64,000 nt of DNA from Agapanthus africanus. Lineage: Eukaryota > Streptophyta > Magnoliopsida > Asparagales > Amaryllidaceae. The DNA is taken from contig CM057338.1 in the NCBI GenBank assembly GCA_030015575.1, forward strand, positions 631,400,189-631,464,188, given 5' to 3'. Made by a program: the position numbers and the translations under genes. Under the pieces are notes generated by a model. It did no database searches. It had not been told where the DNA came from and was given only the letters and a program-made list of their open reading frames with translations. This document shows, one piece after another, positions 12,907 through 25,115 of the stretch (position 1 is its first letter; each line of letters begins with the position of its first letter).

Positions 12907-13152
12907 CTTGCTTTGCATCGCGGTGTTCATTATAGAACATCCTGCACCTTATTCGATGAGGAAAGGACCGAGATCCCTTCACCGGGAGTGACTCCTTTAG
13001 CAATAACTGGCAGATGCTACAACCCTCGGTTTGTCTTTGATCGCTTCTATAGTTTCCGCTTTGCACAGTGATATATATGATATATCCCGCACGTCATTCG
13101 ACGAGGAAAGGGCCGACGATCCCTTCACCGGGAGTGACCCCTTTAGCAAAAC
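12907..13152 (+). repeat. Tandem leader repeat of B1
   Basis: Two related units of about 95 bp (12907-13003 and 13057-13152). Each starts near CTTTGCA and ends with GATCCCTTCACCGGGAGTGA followed by CCCCTTTAGCAA or a near variant. The same duplication is present in B2 (29414-29657) and, diverged and on the minus strand, in C1 (59689-59937), so it predates the split of B and C. Confidence 0.8.
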
Positions 13153-13288
13153 TAGAAAAGCCTCGAAAACATTCCATTTAAAAACCATTTGATTCCGCAA
13201 CGAGATCAAGTTCAAAGCGTTAAAGGTTTTCACAAAAACCATTCGCAACCCTCCGTCATTTTAGGAAGTAGAGTACTTAGTATTCGTG

Positions 13289-13492
13289 CTGTGTTTGTTG
13301 ACCATAGTCAAGGCACAGTGTACGGTAGCTAAGTGATGTCTTCCTACACTGCATATGATGCGATTAGTTAGGACAGTCGCGTGACTTTGTTGACCTTAGT
13401 TAAGGGTCATGTGGGTGGGTCTAATTAATCACGAAATGACGGGTAGAACTTGACTAGTACTTATGATTTGTTGACCATAGTTAAGGTCATAG
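13289..13492 (+). other. Three-stem-loop cassette in B1 leader
   Basis: SL1 13289-13318: CTGTG...TTGAC-CATA-GTCAA...CACAG. SL2 13380-13411: GTGAC...TTGAC-CTTA-GTTAA...GTCAT. SL3 13460-13492: TATGA...TTGAC-CATA-GTTAA...TCATA. Each has a 5-bp upper stem with a 4-nt loop and a separate lower stem. A1, B2 and C1 have the same three structures in order with different paired bases. Confidence 0.75.
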
Positions 13493-13934
13493 GTGCCAGG
13501 GGTAAAAACCTTTATCGGGAGTTTCAAGTGTTGAAATTTGCAATGAGATTGCATACCTTCTATATGATAGTTGGATCCCGATACCCACTGCGAGTAATTG
13601 TTACTCCTGGGAGAGTTTTGCACTTTGCAATTAGCCGATCAAGTAGGTGTCTAGAAAGGTGTCAACGGGGTTACGCCTCTGGGAAAACGAGGTTTACAGT
13701 AATTAGGTCCGTGCGAAAGCACGGGGAACCTCCCTCAAAGTACCGACACTGGCCTGGCTGAAAGATTGGCGAACTTGTAGAGTGTAATTAATCCCGGCTA
13801 GTCTTTCCTTTTAAGGTTTGAAGGAAGATTTGATAAAAACAGTGGGAGCCATCCTGATTAGATAAAATATATAACCAATCTGATCTTGCAAGAGCGCACG
13901 CAGAGTGTTTTCTTCTCTCTCTCTCCTGGTAGCG

Positions 13935-16720
13935 ACCATATCATGCCTTAATCAAGATAATAATATGGATGTATTGACCGAACCCGCTTGTTATACTGAG
14001 CTGGGGAACGTTGGTCCCGCTCCAACTTATAAATGTTATAAGACAGAGCAGGAAATTGGGGAATACCAGAATTCCTATGCCGCCCAAACGAAGAAAGTGC
14101 ATATGATGCATCTCCTTCGGGTGTGTTCATTACAAAGTACTGTTTCTCAGTATCCTCTGCATCCTGGGTATCTGATACCGGATCAGGATCCCAGATATGT
14201 AATCTGTTACATAGGGCTACAAGAGACTAGAAAAACTGAGAACGAGTGATAAGTTTCATGAGGCAGAAAACGGGGCAAGTGTTGCAGCCAAGTCTGTTGG
14301 TCACTGTCACCCTGTATTACGAATACATTGATTATGAACAATTGCTATTAGATACCGAACCTGATATACAAAATCATATCAGTCTCTTTATTAGTAAAGA
14401 AAGGATATAATTTTGTATTGATGGATAATGTTTTGAACACTTCCTATATCAAAAGTTGATCGGTTCAGGCACGCTATCTAAAAGCATTAACGTTCTAAAT
14501 CAAACTACAGTTTCTAGTATACTGAACACACACAAGAGGAAGAGTTCAGAAATGAACGAATTCTTCTTGAGGCATTGTAGACTAAGTCATATCAATGCGA
14601 CCCGACTGGCTGAAGTTACATTTAGATGTATATTTAAATCAGTTTGAATTTACATCTTATGAAACTTGCCAGTCATGTCACAAAGATAATATGACCATAG
14701 CTCTGTTTATTGGAAACAGAGAAAGAGTTAATGAACTCTTGGGACTGATGCATGATGATGTATGTAAGGTCTCCTGTCTACACATGCCAGGACTGGTTCT
14801 TTATACTTCATTATATTCTCTGATAATCTCTCAAGATTCAGTCATATATTCCTGTTGAAACATAAGTCCGAACCTTTTGAGATATTCACAGAATATAAGT
14901 TAGAAGTAGAGAACCAAAATACGGGTATAAGTATTATGTCCTATGATAAGATCAGGGAGGAGAATACTTGAGCATAGAATTCCTGGACTATTCTAAAGGA
15001 GAATGAGATTTTCTCTCAGTGTTACTCCTCTGAATACACCACAGCACAACGGTGTATCAGGGCGGAGCAATTGCACAATATTAGATATGGTGTGCTCTAT
15101 GATGAGTATTACTGAGTTACCTAATTTCTTTTGGGGTTATGCACTTGAGAAGCTGCATACCTATTGAATTAGGTTTGAATCAAATCACTGCCTACCACTC
15201 CATATAAGATATGGTATGGGAAGAACCCATCTCTTAAGCGAGTTAAGATTTAGGGTTGTCCGGCCTATGTTTAAAGCAAAATCCGGATAAGATCGAGGCA
15301 GGATCGGTTCTGTAGAACTGGAAAGGTTCCAGCTATACAAAACTGCAGTTGATGATTTGACAGAACCATAAGATTCTATAGTTCCCGACGAACCTCAGCC
15401 TCTCCGCCGATCTAGTAGGGTTCCTCATCCGCCTGAGAGATACCTCGGTTTCTCGATGACAGTGGGAGCAAGGATTGCATCATGAGATGATGACCCAACT
15501 AGTTTCGAGCAGGCCATCGAGAGTAGGGACTCTGTAAGAATGGCTGGATGCTTAGCGATCTGAGATGGAATCCATGTACACCAGCAAAGTATGGACTTTA
15601 GCTGCTATATCTGAAGGGTTAAATCCCCATCAGGAGCAAGTATATCTTGAGAAGATTACTTGGTTTAGATGGACAAGTTGAAACTTTCAAAGCTAGACTT
15701 GTTAAAGGTTTTCATCATCAACCAGGCACGGATAATGATGAAACCTTTTCCAGGGACTATGCTTAAGTCCATCCAGATCCTACTTGCCACGGCTACATAC
15801 CATGACTACGATATCTGGTGGTTGGGTTCCATGACAACTTTTCTAAATAATGATTTAGAAGAGAATGTCTATAAGAACACAGCCAGAGGGCCTCGTAGAC
15901 AGTGGGAGCAGCGGAAACGTGTGCAAGATACTTTATAGGATAAAGCAGGCATAGCGGAGTTGGAACATCTGTTTTGATGGATTAGTCAAAGAAGTTGACA
16001 TCATCAAAATGGTAGATGAACCTTGTATAAACAAAAAGGTAGTAGGGAGTATGGTGACGATCCTCGTAGAGTACGTGGATGACATACTCTTGTTAGGGAA
16101 GGAGTTTCCTATACTACGATCGATCAATCTCCTATTATCACAAGGATTCTCCAAATAGGATAAAGATGACACCTCCTAAATCCTGAGATTTGGACCTATG
16201 AGATAGATCTAAAGGGATATTAGGGTTCTCACTAGGTATAGTGAGATTGTATCAATCGATCCTGGGGAGAATCACTGGAAGTGTTCCAGGGTGATAAAGA
16301 CGACTGAATGTCAGTCACAGGCACTGTCTTTACCCTCAGTAAAGGGACGGTATGTTGGAAGAGTTCCAAGCTAGATACCGTGGCAAACTAGACGATAAAG
16401 GCTGGTAACATCGCTATTGAAGATAATACCAAAGAGGAAGTTTGGGTGTATATTAGTTCATAAGATGAACTAGGTTCCTGCCATTGTATGACAATAGAAG
16501 TGTGGCTTTGGCCCTGGAACCCTGGTCCCATCAGTGACCCAGACAAATTCTGAGGCAGCATCACCTGATCGTGGAGATAGTTGATCTCCAGGGTGATCGA
16601 GGTTAGGAAAGAAGACTCAGAGGATAACACGGCGGATCCACTCACGAAGGCCTTTTTCCCAAAGAGAGACTTTTAGGGGATGGTTGAGTATGTGATACTG
16701 CAACCACTGCTACAGATGGC
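13935..16720 (+). pseudogene. Degenerate gag-pol of B1
   Basis: Collinear with the A1 polyprotein but broken throughout. Gag is cut down to a leader-proximal scrap joined to a damaged remnant of the zinc-knuckle region, a loss of roughly 600 bp relative to A1, and the start codon position seen in B2 (ATG) reads ATA here. After that come the protease motif DTGSG (near 14165, out of frame with the upstream open frame), the HCRL integrase N-terminal motif (near 14573), integrase core fragments, RT with YVDD (16072-16083), and RNase H ending near 16660. Many stops and frameshifts separate these pieces, so no functional protein is possible. The region from 13905 to 14249 stays open for about 114 codons but its frame does not follow the ancestral one. 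B2 shares the gag deletion and many pol lesions. Confidence 0.88.
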
Positions 16721-16728
16721 CCTAGTGC

Positions 16729-16739
16729 AAGTGGGAGAT
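16729..16739 (+). promoter_or_regulatory. Polypurine tract of B1
   Basis: AAGTGGGAGAT directly before the 3' LTR. The identical tract precedes the 3' LTRs of A1, B2 and B3. Confidence 0.9.
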
Positions 16740-18953
16740 TGTTAGTTATATGTATGCCCTAGAGGCCATTACTGTACATTGGATGTATATTGTAGTGGAT
16801 GCTGGGACATATATAGGAAGGACTTTCTTGCTCGACATGATAGTACGCTATCTGGTTGCACTTTATCTTAACATGTATACTTTCTGTCTCTCTAATTACA
16901 TGTTGATAAAGCCCTTAGGATGTGTACTCGACTTCCAGGACTATGATGTAGATCGTACTAGTGGGGCCTGGGTAGTCACTGAGTACATCCTTCATTGTTC
17001 CTAGTCGTGGGAATATCGAGACGGGGCATCGATATTCCAGAGTAGACTAGCGTATATCTTCTCGACCCATGTGATGGGCGATGGATGATCCCATATCCAT
17101 TGGTGTTTGACATCGAAGATGGTATGCGGGTGCTCAGTGGAGACTGGGTACACTGAACGGACTCGCCGAGAACTCCCAGATGGTATTATACCTCACGTCA
17201 GATGGCAGTTCTCTGGTGACACTGGTACAGCTTAGTCTGTTGACCGGAGATCGTCATAGAGTCTTGTGTGTCTCCCACTGTGCTTTGATTTCCACCCTAC
17301 CACGGCTCTACTGAGTCGTGCAAACAGGTGGTTTTTGGGTACAGTCCCGATTCACATGGAGGCAATGAGCGATAGGAGGGGATTCGTCTCTCCCGGTATT
17401 GGGGGTTGATGTTGTGCTATGCTCGACTGGCCATAACAGGAAATCCCTGGCCAGGGTTGCAGTGACCTACTGGTAAGTGTTATCAGTAGTTTCACGAATG
17501 TTATGGACCTCACGTCGGCATGACTTATCAAGCTACTGGGGTCTGACGTTTACCGCCCCTAGGCGAGATATGCGACATATCAGACGAACAGACCGGACTG
17601 TACGGTAAGTGTTACTGGTTGGATTCACAGGAGTGTGAGCGGGCTTGCTCGTCGATCTTCTGATCGCTCAATACCCGGGTGGCCGTTACGTTTAGCAGAC
17701 CGCTTGCGGCTTGTGGGTGTTTGATATGATCAACATCTGCTGCCGGCGTATTGACGAGTCTTTAGAGTCCTACACAGAGGTTTCCTGGCTCAAGCGAAAC
17801 GAAATAGGAGCGCATATGAGATATGTGCTGGACCGAGAATAATGCGTGTATGTGATACCGTATTCTATTCTCGCGATGAATGTATCGATTAGTTATATGC
17901 GATATAACCTAGTTATCGAATCAAGGATTGATTCGATAAGCCGATACGTTGGATACTGGCCGGTTATATGCGACATGACCGGGTCATTGAATCAAGTGTT
18001 GATTTAATGATTTAATGTATAATTATATATTTGATATATTACTTTGCATTAACTAGTATTGGTTCACTTTAAATGGATTTACTCACTTGTATTGCACATT
18101 GTATATGTGATATATTTTTGTGCACATGATTGTATCATGTTTGATGATACATTCTTTCTTGGTTTTGTGTAAAGTATTGAACCATGGTTAGTTAGTGGTT
18201 AGGGTATCATTTCATTTGCTTATTCATTTATCTTTTTATTTATTTCATTTGAAAAGAAAAAGAGAAATGAATGGTGGCTATATTTGTTTTTAGTTGAAGA
18301 TTCATGAAGCATTGACTTAGTCACCATTCTTGTCTCATGCCTAACCCTAACCACTCATCTAACCTAAGTTAAGTCTCTACACTAAACCATGGTTGAAGAT
18401 ATGATAAGTATTGTATTTTCTTTTCTATTTTTATTAACTTATCATATCTTTTCTTCTTCTTCTTCATCTTGAGCAAGAAAGAGAAAGCTTGACCATCAAT
18501 GGTGATTGATGGAAAAGTGTGAGAAATCCAAATCTAAAGTTTACCCACTTCCTATTTATTCATCCTCTACCTCTTGCCAAGTTGTATAGGGTGTTTACTT
18601 CACAAGTTTTCAAAGCTTGGTGAAGTTGGAGCTTGTTCTTGTGATGCTTCGACGTAGATCATCTTCGGCATCGAACCGACGATCAAGCCCGCCTATTCTT
18701 CGATGATGCCAATGCTTGAGTCATGGGTTCGATTTGGACAGCGGAGGGAGATCATCGCGGAGCTTAGGAAGTGGTGGACCGGATCTACAAAGGTTGTAGT
18801 CCCTTTCCTTTAGCTATATTTCCGTTTACATGCTTGCTTCGCCTTTTACTTCTAGCCAACGAACCGTTCTAGGTTTTATCGGCACTGTATTTTCTAGAAA
18901 TTGGCATGTTTGATCACTTGCAAGACTTCATTAGAGTGCCTAGGAACCCTACA
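16740..18953 (+). repeat. 3' LTR of B1
   Basis: 2214 bp, TGTTAGTT...CCCTACA, followed by the TATAT target duplication. About 14 single-base differences from the 5' LTR by eye and no length difference. Confidence 0.95.
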
Positions 18954-21575
18954 TATATACAGTCGGTGATCCCGCCTCAATAATATCATATCCATAACCA
19001 GACATCCCAAGTCTAGAGTGCGGATCAATCATCAAAATATAGCTCGTACGTAAATCCGTCGTACGGCATCCCCAAATCTGGGTACGGGTCATTATCACAT
19101 TCATCATACTATTCACCTGGTATCCTCTCTATCAAATATCATGATCGGGGTACTGATCTACGTCTAGTACAATACTGATACCGCCTAAGAATGTATGGAC
19201 GTGTGTGAAACACTACGTCAAGGACCCGCTACAACGTCATGTCGTATCTAAGATACGAACCCTGCTATATCACCGATCTCACGGCTTCAAATCAAATCTC
19301 ATCGACTCAGCTCAATCCCAAGTATCATTCTCAATCCGTATGTGAACACATAGTCCCATACCCATGTGAACACATAACTATAAAGAATCCCATGAGCATA
19401 TATCAATAGGAAAGTATGCAAGTATGTATGTGTGTATGTGTAGTGCAACACTACCCTAGGGTTCGCAACGCTAAATTAATCCAACACACCAATATCCATC
19501 CTAAGCATCGTTATTAATCCCAAATAACATATAATAATTGTTGGTGTGTATACGCATCCGTATACACCACCACGGACTACGGGGGTGCTATACGCCATCC
19601 ACCCGACTTCTCCCCGTAGATATAAATCTACTCACCTGGTCCTCGCTTGCCGGTGCCGACGCCGCCACGCGCTTGCTTGTCGCCTCGAAGTCCACATGGG
19701 GTACCTACATATCGCATTAAAACTAAATTCGAAATCGAAACGGCATACGAAAATCAAATCGGCACGCGTATCACGCATAGGTCCAAACCTATCGCCTACG
19801 CATGCAAGAATAGTCAAACCAACCCTCGATGTCGATGTACAAACGTCAAACCATCGAGAAAAATCCAATCACACTCATTTGCATATTCACGAACACTAAT
19901 TTTAATATAAACTAGGTTAAAACTCACAAAAACCCCAATTTCACTTAAAAAGCCATTTTTCCGAAAATCTAGCAAGCACAATTCGCCGTTTTTGTACAAA
20001 ACATGACGTTTAAATGAATGTAGCGGCCAATATACTTATTAAATATCTTAAATAAGTCATAGAAACAATTTCCGGAATTTAATCTCATTAAATTCCAAAA
20101 AACCCTAATATTCTAGTTTACAAAATACCCTTTTTAACAATTTCATAACCAAAAATGCACAAACTACAATTTAGGTTGGATTTCCATGCTCTAAAGCATT
20201 AAACTACACTCAATAAAGTTAATAATACGATAAAAACCCTAACCATATTTTTAATCTCCTAAATTTGCATAATTTCCAAAATCCTAGTTTGTAAAAATAT
20301 CAATTTTAACACTTTTTAATGTAAAATTCACAATTTTACAATTAAACTTGGTTTTGCATATTTTAAATGGTTAAACCACTCATGGAAACCTTAATGATGT
20401 GCTAAAAATCCTAACTAGATTTTAATCCCACATTTTTATTTAATTTCCAAAACCTAGTTAGCAATTTAGCATAATTATCACCATTTTTAAACTAACAAAT
20501 TAGCAACTAGTAACCAAATTAGATTTTGCATTCAATTACATGTTAATCCCCTCATTACAATCATAAGCTAATGATAAAGAACCTAATTTAATTCAAACCC
20601 TAGCTTCAATTCAAAATCCCCACTTGAATTTCCAAACATTCAATTAAACCCACAATTTAACACCTAATTAGACTACATTGAAGTAATTAATCGAAAATTA
20701 CATTATGGTTTAGGATTTATACCTCAACATGATTGAGATCTAGCATACTAACATAGCCTCCAAATTGAATTCTAAATCCCTAGATCCATGCAATGGTAGC
20801 CAAGGAAAAATGGGTAGGAGGTGGATTTTGATTTGGATTTTTGCTTGATTTTTGACAATTTTTTTCTTGAGGATTTTTTTGGAGAAGAGAAGAAATGAGG
20901 GAAAGAGAGGGGAGGGGCTGAACAAATCAGCAATGGTCAGCTAGAGAGGAGGGGGGAGAGGTGAGAGAGTGTGGGTGTTGGTTTGAAAGTCAAAACTAAA
21001 GTCAAAAGTCCATTCTTATGCATGTATATTATTCTTTCTTTTCTTTTCTTTTGTTTTCTTCTCTTTTCTTTTTGAAGTGGGGTAAAGAGTGGGAGTGGGG
21101 CAACAAGGGTTCAGCCATCATGATGGGGAAATGGGGGTTTGGGTGCGTTTACGGGTGTGGGGTGATGAAAAATGATAAATACAATACCCCAAACATCCAT
21201 TTACGCTAAAAAAAGCCTTTTTTCTTCAATAATTTCTAAACCGTTTTGGCAAATAATTTCGTTCCAAAAACCACATGATAAAATTTTATTTAATATTTTA
21301 TGATGCACAAAATTTGTTTCAACTCATTCCAATTTGTAATTTTCCTTAATTAAATGTATTAGTGACGGCTTAAAATAATAATAAAATAATATTTTTTCAG
21401 AAAATTTGAAATTTCACCAGCGGCTCAATAAACACCAAATAATAGCAATTACATAGCTAGAATATGTATATTTAATTTTTATGATAAGATATTTGTATTT
21501 TGACTTTTTATAGAAAACCCCCTTATTTTACCGATTTTTTCGAAATTTCACCGAAACGATTTTCAAAACGTTACA
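18954..21575 (-). mobile_element. Family G solo LTR G1, 5' part (minus)
   Basis: Continuation of 6503-8558 after removal of B1. On the minus strand it starts TGTAACGTTTTGAAAATCG at 21575, passes a pyrimidine-rich promoter-proximal block (about 20890-21110 on the plus strand) and shares the GAAGTCGGGTGGATGGCGTA region with the G LTR at 51940-51970. Together the two parts make one LTR of about 4673 bp with GGTCC on both sides and no internal region, hence a solo LTR. The AT-rich stretch 19900-20700 holds no recognisable gene. Confidence 0.82.
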
Positions 21576-21580
21576 GGTCC

Positions 21581-22238
21581 AGCCGTAGAAGGGTCAAGCC
21601 AACGCCTCACATGTGGCACGCCGTACTGCCCCAAACCCAAAGGTTCAAAGGGCAGTTCAAGACGGTCACATAATCGAGTTAAGGTTTGTTGTCTTCTAGA
21701 AGGACCATCGCGTTACTTGCACTACTCAGAACGTCCTTAAACCACAGAAAAATCCAACACTTGGATATTTTCCGGCAGGGGAAAGATTGGGTATTTACAT
21801 CCGGTCGAACTTTTTAACATATTCCAAAATATCCGGAAAGCCACATAGACAAAGTCTGATAATCCGATCGAATCTGGGAACTCCCAAAACACCCCAGAAA
21901 ATTCAACTCTTGAATAAATATTAAAAATTCCCATAAAACTCAGCATTTAAATAAAGAAGTTACTGTGCAAAAATGGTTGACTGAAGAGACTAAATGGGCG
22001 CGGAACCGCCGCAATAGGCGGCTAATGCCGCGGATCTGCCGCGCTTTAGACAGATCATTAGGTAATTTTTGCACCGTAATTCTTAGAATTTCCTGCTGAA
22101 GTTTTTAAGCATTTTTAATTTGGAAAAAATCCAGTTTTTGAAAAAAGTCCAGAGAGCATTTTCGGGTTAGGGTTTTGGTTCGATCGGACTTCAAACTCCG
22201 TCAACGCTTCGCCTAAGGCTCTAGCTAGGCTCTGATAC
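21581..22238 (-). mobile_element. Proximal leader of copia element B4 (minus)
   Basis: Follows the B1 leader next to the primer site (10786-11440) in reverse and carries the GC-rich hairpin. It joins 5285-6502 across the G1 insertion. No coding sequence. Confidence 0.88.
21996..22044 (-). other. GC-rich leader hairpin of B4, partly decayed
   Basis: Arms GCGCGGAACCGCCGC and GCGGATCTGCCGCGC still pair in part, about 200 nt after the primer site. It is the weakest of the six copies, in line with the age of B4. Confidence 0.55.
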
Positions 22239-22250
22239 CACTGTAGGATT
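22239..22250 (-). promoter_or_regulatory. Primer-binding site of B4
   Basis: Reverse complement is TGGTATCAGAGC, an exact match to the usual initiator-Met tRNA complement, adjacent to the LTR at 22252. Confidence 0.9.
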
Positions 22251-22251
22251 C

Positions 22252-24450
22252 CTAGGCACTCCCAAGAGGTCTCACAAGGCATCAAGCATGCCAATTTCAA
22301 AGCTTACGGGTGCCGAGAAACCTTAATACGGATCGTTAACTAGATATTTAGGCGAAACAAGCAAGTAGTTAACAACTTAACTAAAGGAAACGGAAATACA
22401 ACCTTTGTAGATCCGGTTCTCCACCTCCATAGCTCCATAATGAAGTCTCCTCGCTGTCCAAATCACATCTCGGACTCTAGCATCGGCTTCATCGGAGAAA
22501 TGGGCGGGCTTGGTCGTCGGCTTCGATGCCGAAGATGATCTACGTCGAGGCATCACAAGATCATGCTCCCACTTCACCAAGTCATGAAACTTGTGAAGAA
22601 AACACACTTTACTACTTGGCAAGAGGTAGAGGATGAAGAAATAGGAAGTGGGTTCACTTTAGAATTGGATTTCTCACTCTTTTTCTCACTTTGCCATTGA
22701 TGAAGCAAGGTTTTCTTCAAGTGAAGAAGAAGAAGAAGATGATAATATTATGATAAGTTATTTTTCAAAAAGAAAATAAAATGTATACTTATCATAATCC
22801 AACCATGGTCAAGTGTAAAGAATAAACTAGGGTTAGGTCAATGGTTAGGGTAGGCATAAAACAAAAATGGTGGACTTTTTCAAAGCTTCATGAAACTTCA
22901 ACAAAGAAACAAAATTAGCCACCATTTTCCTTTTGCCAAAATGAAATAAACAAATCAATAAATGAATAAATAAATAAACCAAAACCCTAACCATTTAAAT
23001 AACCATGGTTTAATCTTTACACAAACTCAAGTTAGAATGCATCATCAAACATGATACAAACTTGAGCACAAAAGTATATCACATATACAACTTGTGCAAA
23101 GCAAGTGAGAAAATCCATTTAAAGTGAACCAATACTAGTTAATGCAAAGCAATATATCAAATATATAATTATGCATTAAATCATTAAATCAACACTTGAT
23201 TTAACGATCCGGTCATATCGCATATAACCGACTAGTATCCTATGTATCGGCTTACCGAATCAATCCTTGATTCGATAACTAGGTTATATCGCATACAACA
23301 TTTCGATACATTCATCGCGAGAATGAAATACGGTATCACGTACACGCATTATTCTCGGTCCCGCACATATCTCATATGCACTCCTATTTCGTTTTGCTTG
23401 AGCCAGGAAACCTCTGTGTAGGACTCTAAAGACTCGTCAATACGCCGGCAGCAGGTGATGATCATATCAAACACCCACAAGCCGCAAGCGGTCTGCTAAA
23501 CGTAACGGCCACCCGGGTATTGAGCGATCAGAAGATCGACAAGCAAGCCCGCTCACACTCCTGTGAATCCAACCAGTAACACTTACCGTACAGTCCGGTC
23601 TGATCGTCTGATATGTCGCATATCTCGCCTAGGGGTGGTAAACGTCAGACACCAATAGCTTTATAAGTCGTGTCGATATGAGGTCTATAACAATTCGAGA
23701 AACTACAGGTAACACTTACCAGTAAATCTCAGCAACCCTGGCCAGGGATTTTCGGTTATAGCCAATCGAACACAGCGCAACATCAACTCCCTATACCGGG
23801 AGAGACGAATCCCCTCCTATCGCTCATTGCCTCCATGTGATTCGGGACTGTACCCAAAAACCACCGTTTTGCACGCCCTCTTGGACGTGGTAAGGTGGAA
23901 ATCAAAGCACAGTGGGAACCACACAAGACTCTATGACGATCTCGGGTCAACAGACTACTCTGTACCAGTGTCACCAGAGAACTGCCATCTGACGTAAGGT
24001 ATAATACCATCTGGGAGTTCTCGGCGAGTCCGTCCAGTGTACCCAGTCTCCACTGAGCACCCGTATATCATCTCTGATATCAAACACCAATGGATATGGG
24101 ATCATCCATCGCCCATCTGTATGGGTCGAGAAGGTATACGCTAGTCTACTCTGGTATATCGATGCCCCGTCTCGATATACCCACGACTAGGGACTTTGAA
24201 AGATGTACTTATGGACTACCATGTCCCTACTAGTATGATCCACATCATAGTCCAGGTAGTCAAGTACACATCCTAAGGGCTTTACCTACATGTAACAGAA
24301 AGACAATCAATGTACACGTTAAGGTAAAGAGTAACCAGATAGCATACTATCATGTCGAGCAAGAAAGTCCTCCCTATATATGTCCAAGCATCCACTACAA
24401 TATACATCCTATGTATAGTAATGGCCTCTAGGGCATACACATAACTAACA
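22252..24450 (-). mobile_element. 5' LTR of copia element B4 (minus)
   Basis: 2199 bp LTR, minus strand from TGTTAGTTATGTGTATGCCC at 24450 to a CCTACA end at 22252. The right flank is coding sequence of the B3 reverse transcriptase, so B4 inserted into B3; CGAGG (24451-24455) is the expected target duplication, with the partner off the left edge. Confidence 0.92.
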
Positions 24451-25115
24451 CGAGGATTGCATCATGGAGGATGATGACCCAACTAGCTTCGAGCAGGCCA
24501 TCATGAGTGGGGACTCGGTGAAATGGCTGGATGCAATGCGGTCCGAGATGGAATCCACGTACACCAACAAAGTATGGACTTTGGAAGATGCTCCTGAAGG
24601 AGTAAAACCCATTGGGAGCAAGTCGATCTTCAAGAAAAAACTTGGTGTAGATGGGAAAGTGAAGACTTTCAAAGCTAGACTTGTTGCAAAGGGTTTTCGT
24701 CAAAGACCAGGTGTGGACTATGACGAAACCTTTTCTCCAGTGGCTATGCTTAAATCCATCGGGATCATGCTTTCCATCGCTGCATATCATGACTATGAAA
24801 TCTGGCAAATAGATGTTAAGACCGCCTTTCTAAATGGTGATTTAGAAGAGAGCGTGTACATGACTCAGCCAGAGGGCTTCGTAGCTAGTGGGAGAAGCGA
24901 GAAGGTGTGCAAGCTGCTTAAATCCATTTATGGATTAAAGCAAGCATCGCGGAGTTAGAACATCTGCTTTGACGTCGTTATCAAAGAGTTTGATTTCGTC
25001 AAAAACGTAGATGAACCTTGTATCTACAAGAAGGTGGCAGAGAGTAAGGTTGTCTTCCTCGTATTTTACGTGGACGACATACTCTTGATAGGAAATAACA
25101 TTCCTATGCTGCAAT
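24451..25115 (+). pseudogene. Reverse transcriptase segment of autonomous-type copia element B3
   Basis: N-terminal and central RT of a copia polyprotein. The frame is open from 24464 to an amber codon at 24956-24958 and continues in frame beyond it. Recognisable motifs are ARLVAKGFRQRPG, DYDETFSPVA, DVKTAFLNGDLEE, IYGLKQASRS and, after the stop, FYVDD (catalytic YVDD at 25067-25078). Upstream gag, protease and integrase are displaced by B4 and lie left of the window. The segment ends at 25115, where B2 inserted with duplication GCAAT, and resumes at 46028. Apart from the amber codon and the two insertions, the coding sequence is well kept, unlike B1 and B2, so B3 resembles the autonomous form of family B. 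Confidence 0.9.

Larger units (their letters stand above)
10786..13934 (+). mobile_element. Untranslated leader of B1
   Basis: About 3.1 kb between primer site and gag with no long conserved frame. It holds, in order, the GC-rich hairpin (10971-11020), a hairpin CTGCCGTTAG/CTAACGGTGCAG (12709-12739), a tandem repeat (12907-13152), three stem-loops (13289-13492) and a CT-rich stretch just before gag. The same blocks, in the same order, occur in B2, and most of them in A1 and C1. Confidence 0.85.
8559..18953 (+). mobile_element. Copia element B1: complete LTR structure, defective coding region
   Basis: A 10,395 bp element with two 2214 bp LTRs, flanked by the 5-bp target duplication TATAT (8554-8558 and 18954-18958) and inserted in the G1 LTR. 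Order: 5' LTR, primer site, leader of about 3.1 kb, deleted gag, frameshifted protease/integrase/RT/RNase H remnants, polypurine tract, 3' LTR. The LTRs differ at about 14 positions by eye (0.6%), so the copy is recent although its proteins cannot be made. It must have moved using proteins supplied by another element. Confidence 0.95.

Noticed and set aside
24428..24808. Minus-strand ORF of 126 codons
   Set aside because: Shadow of the B3 reverse transcriptase on the opposite strand.
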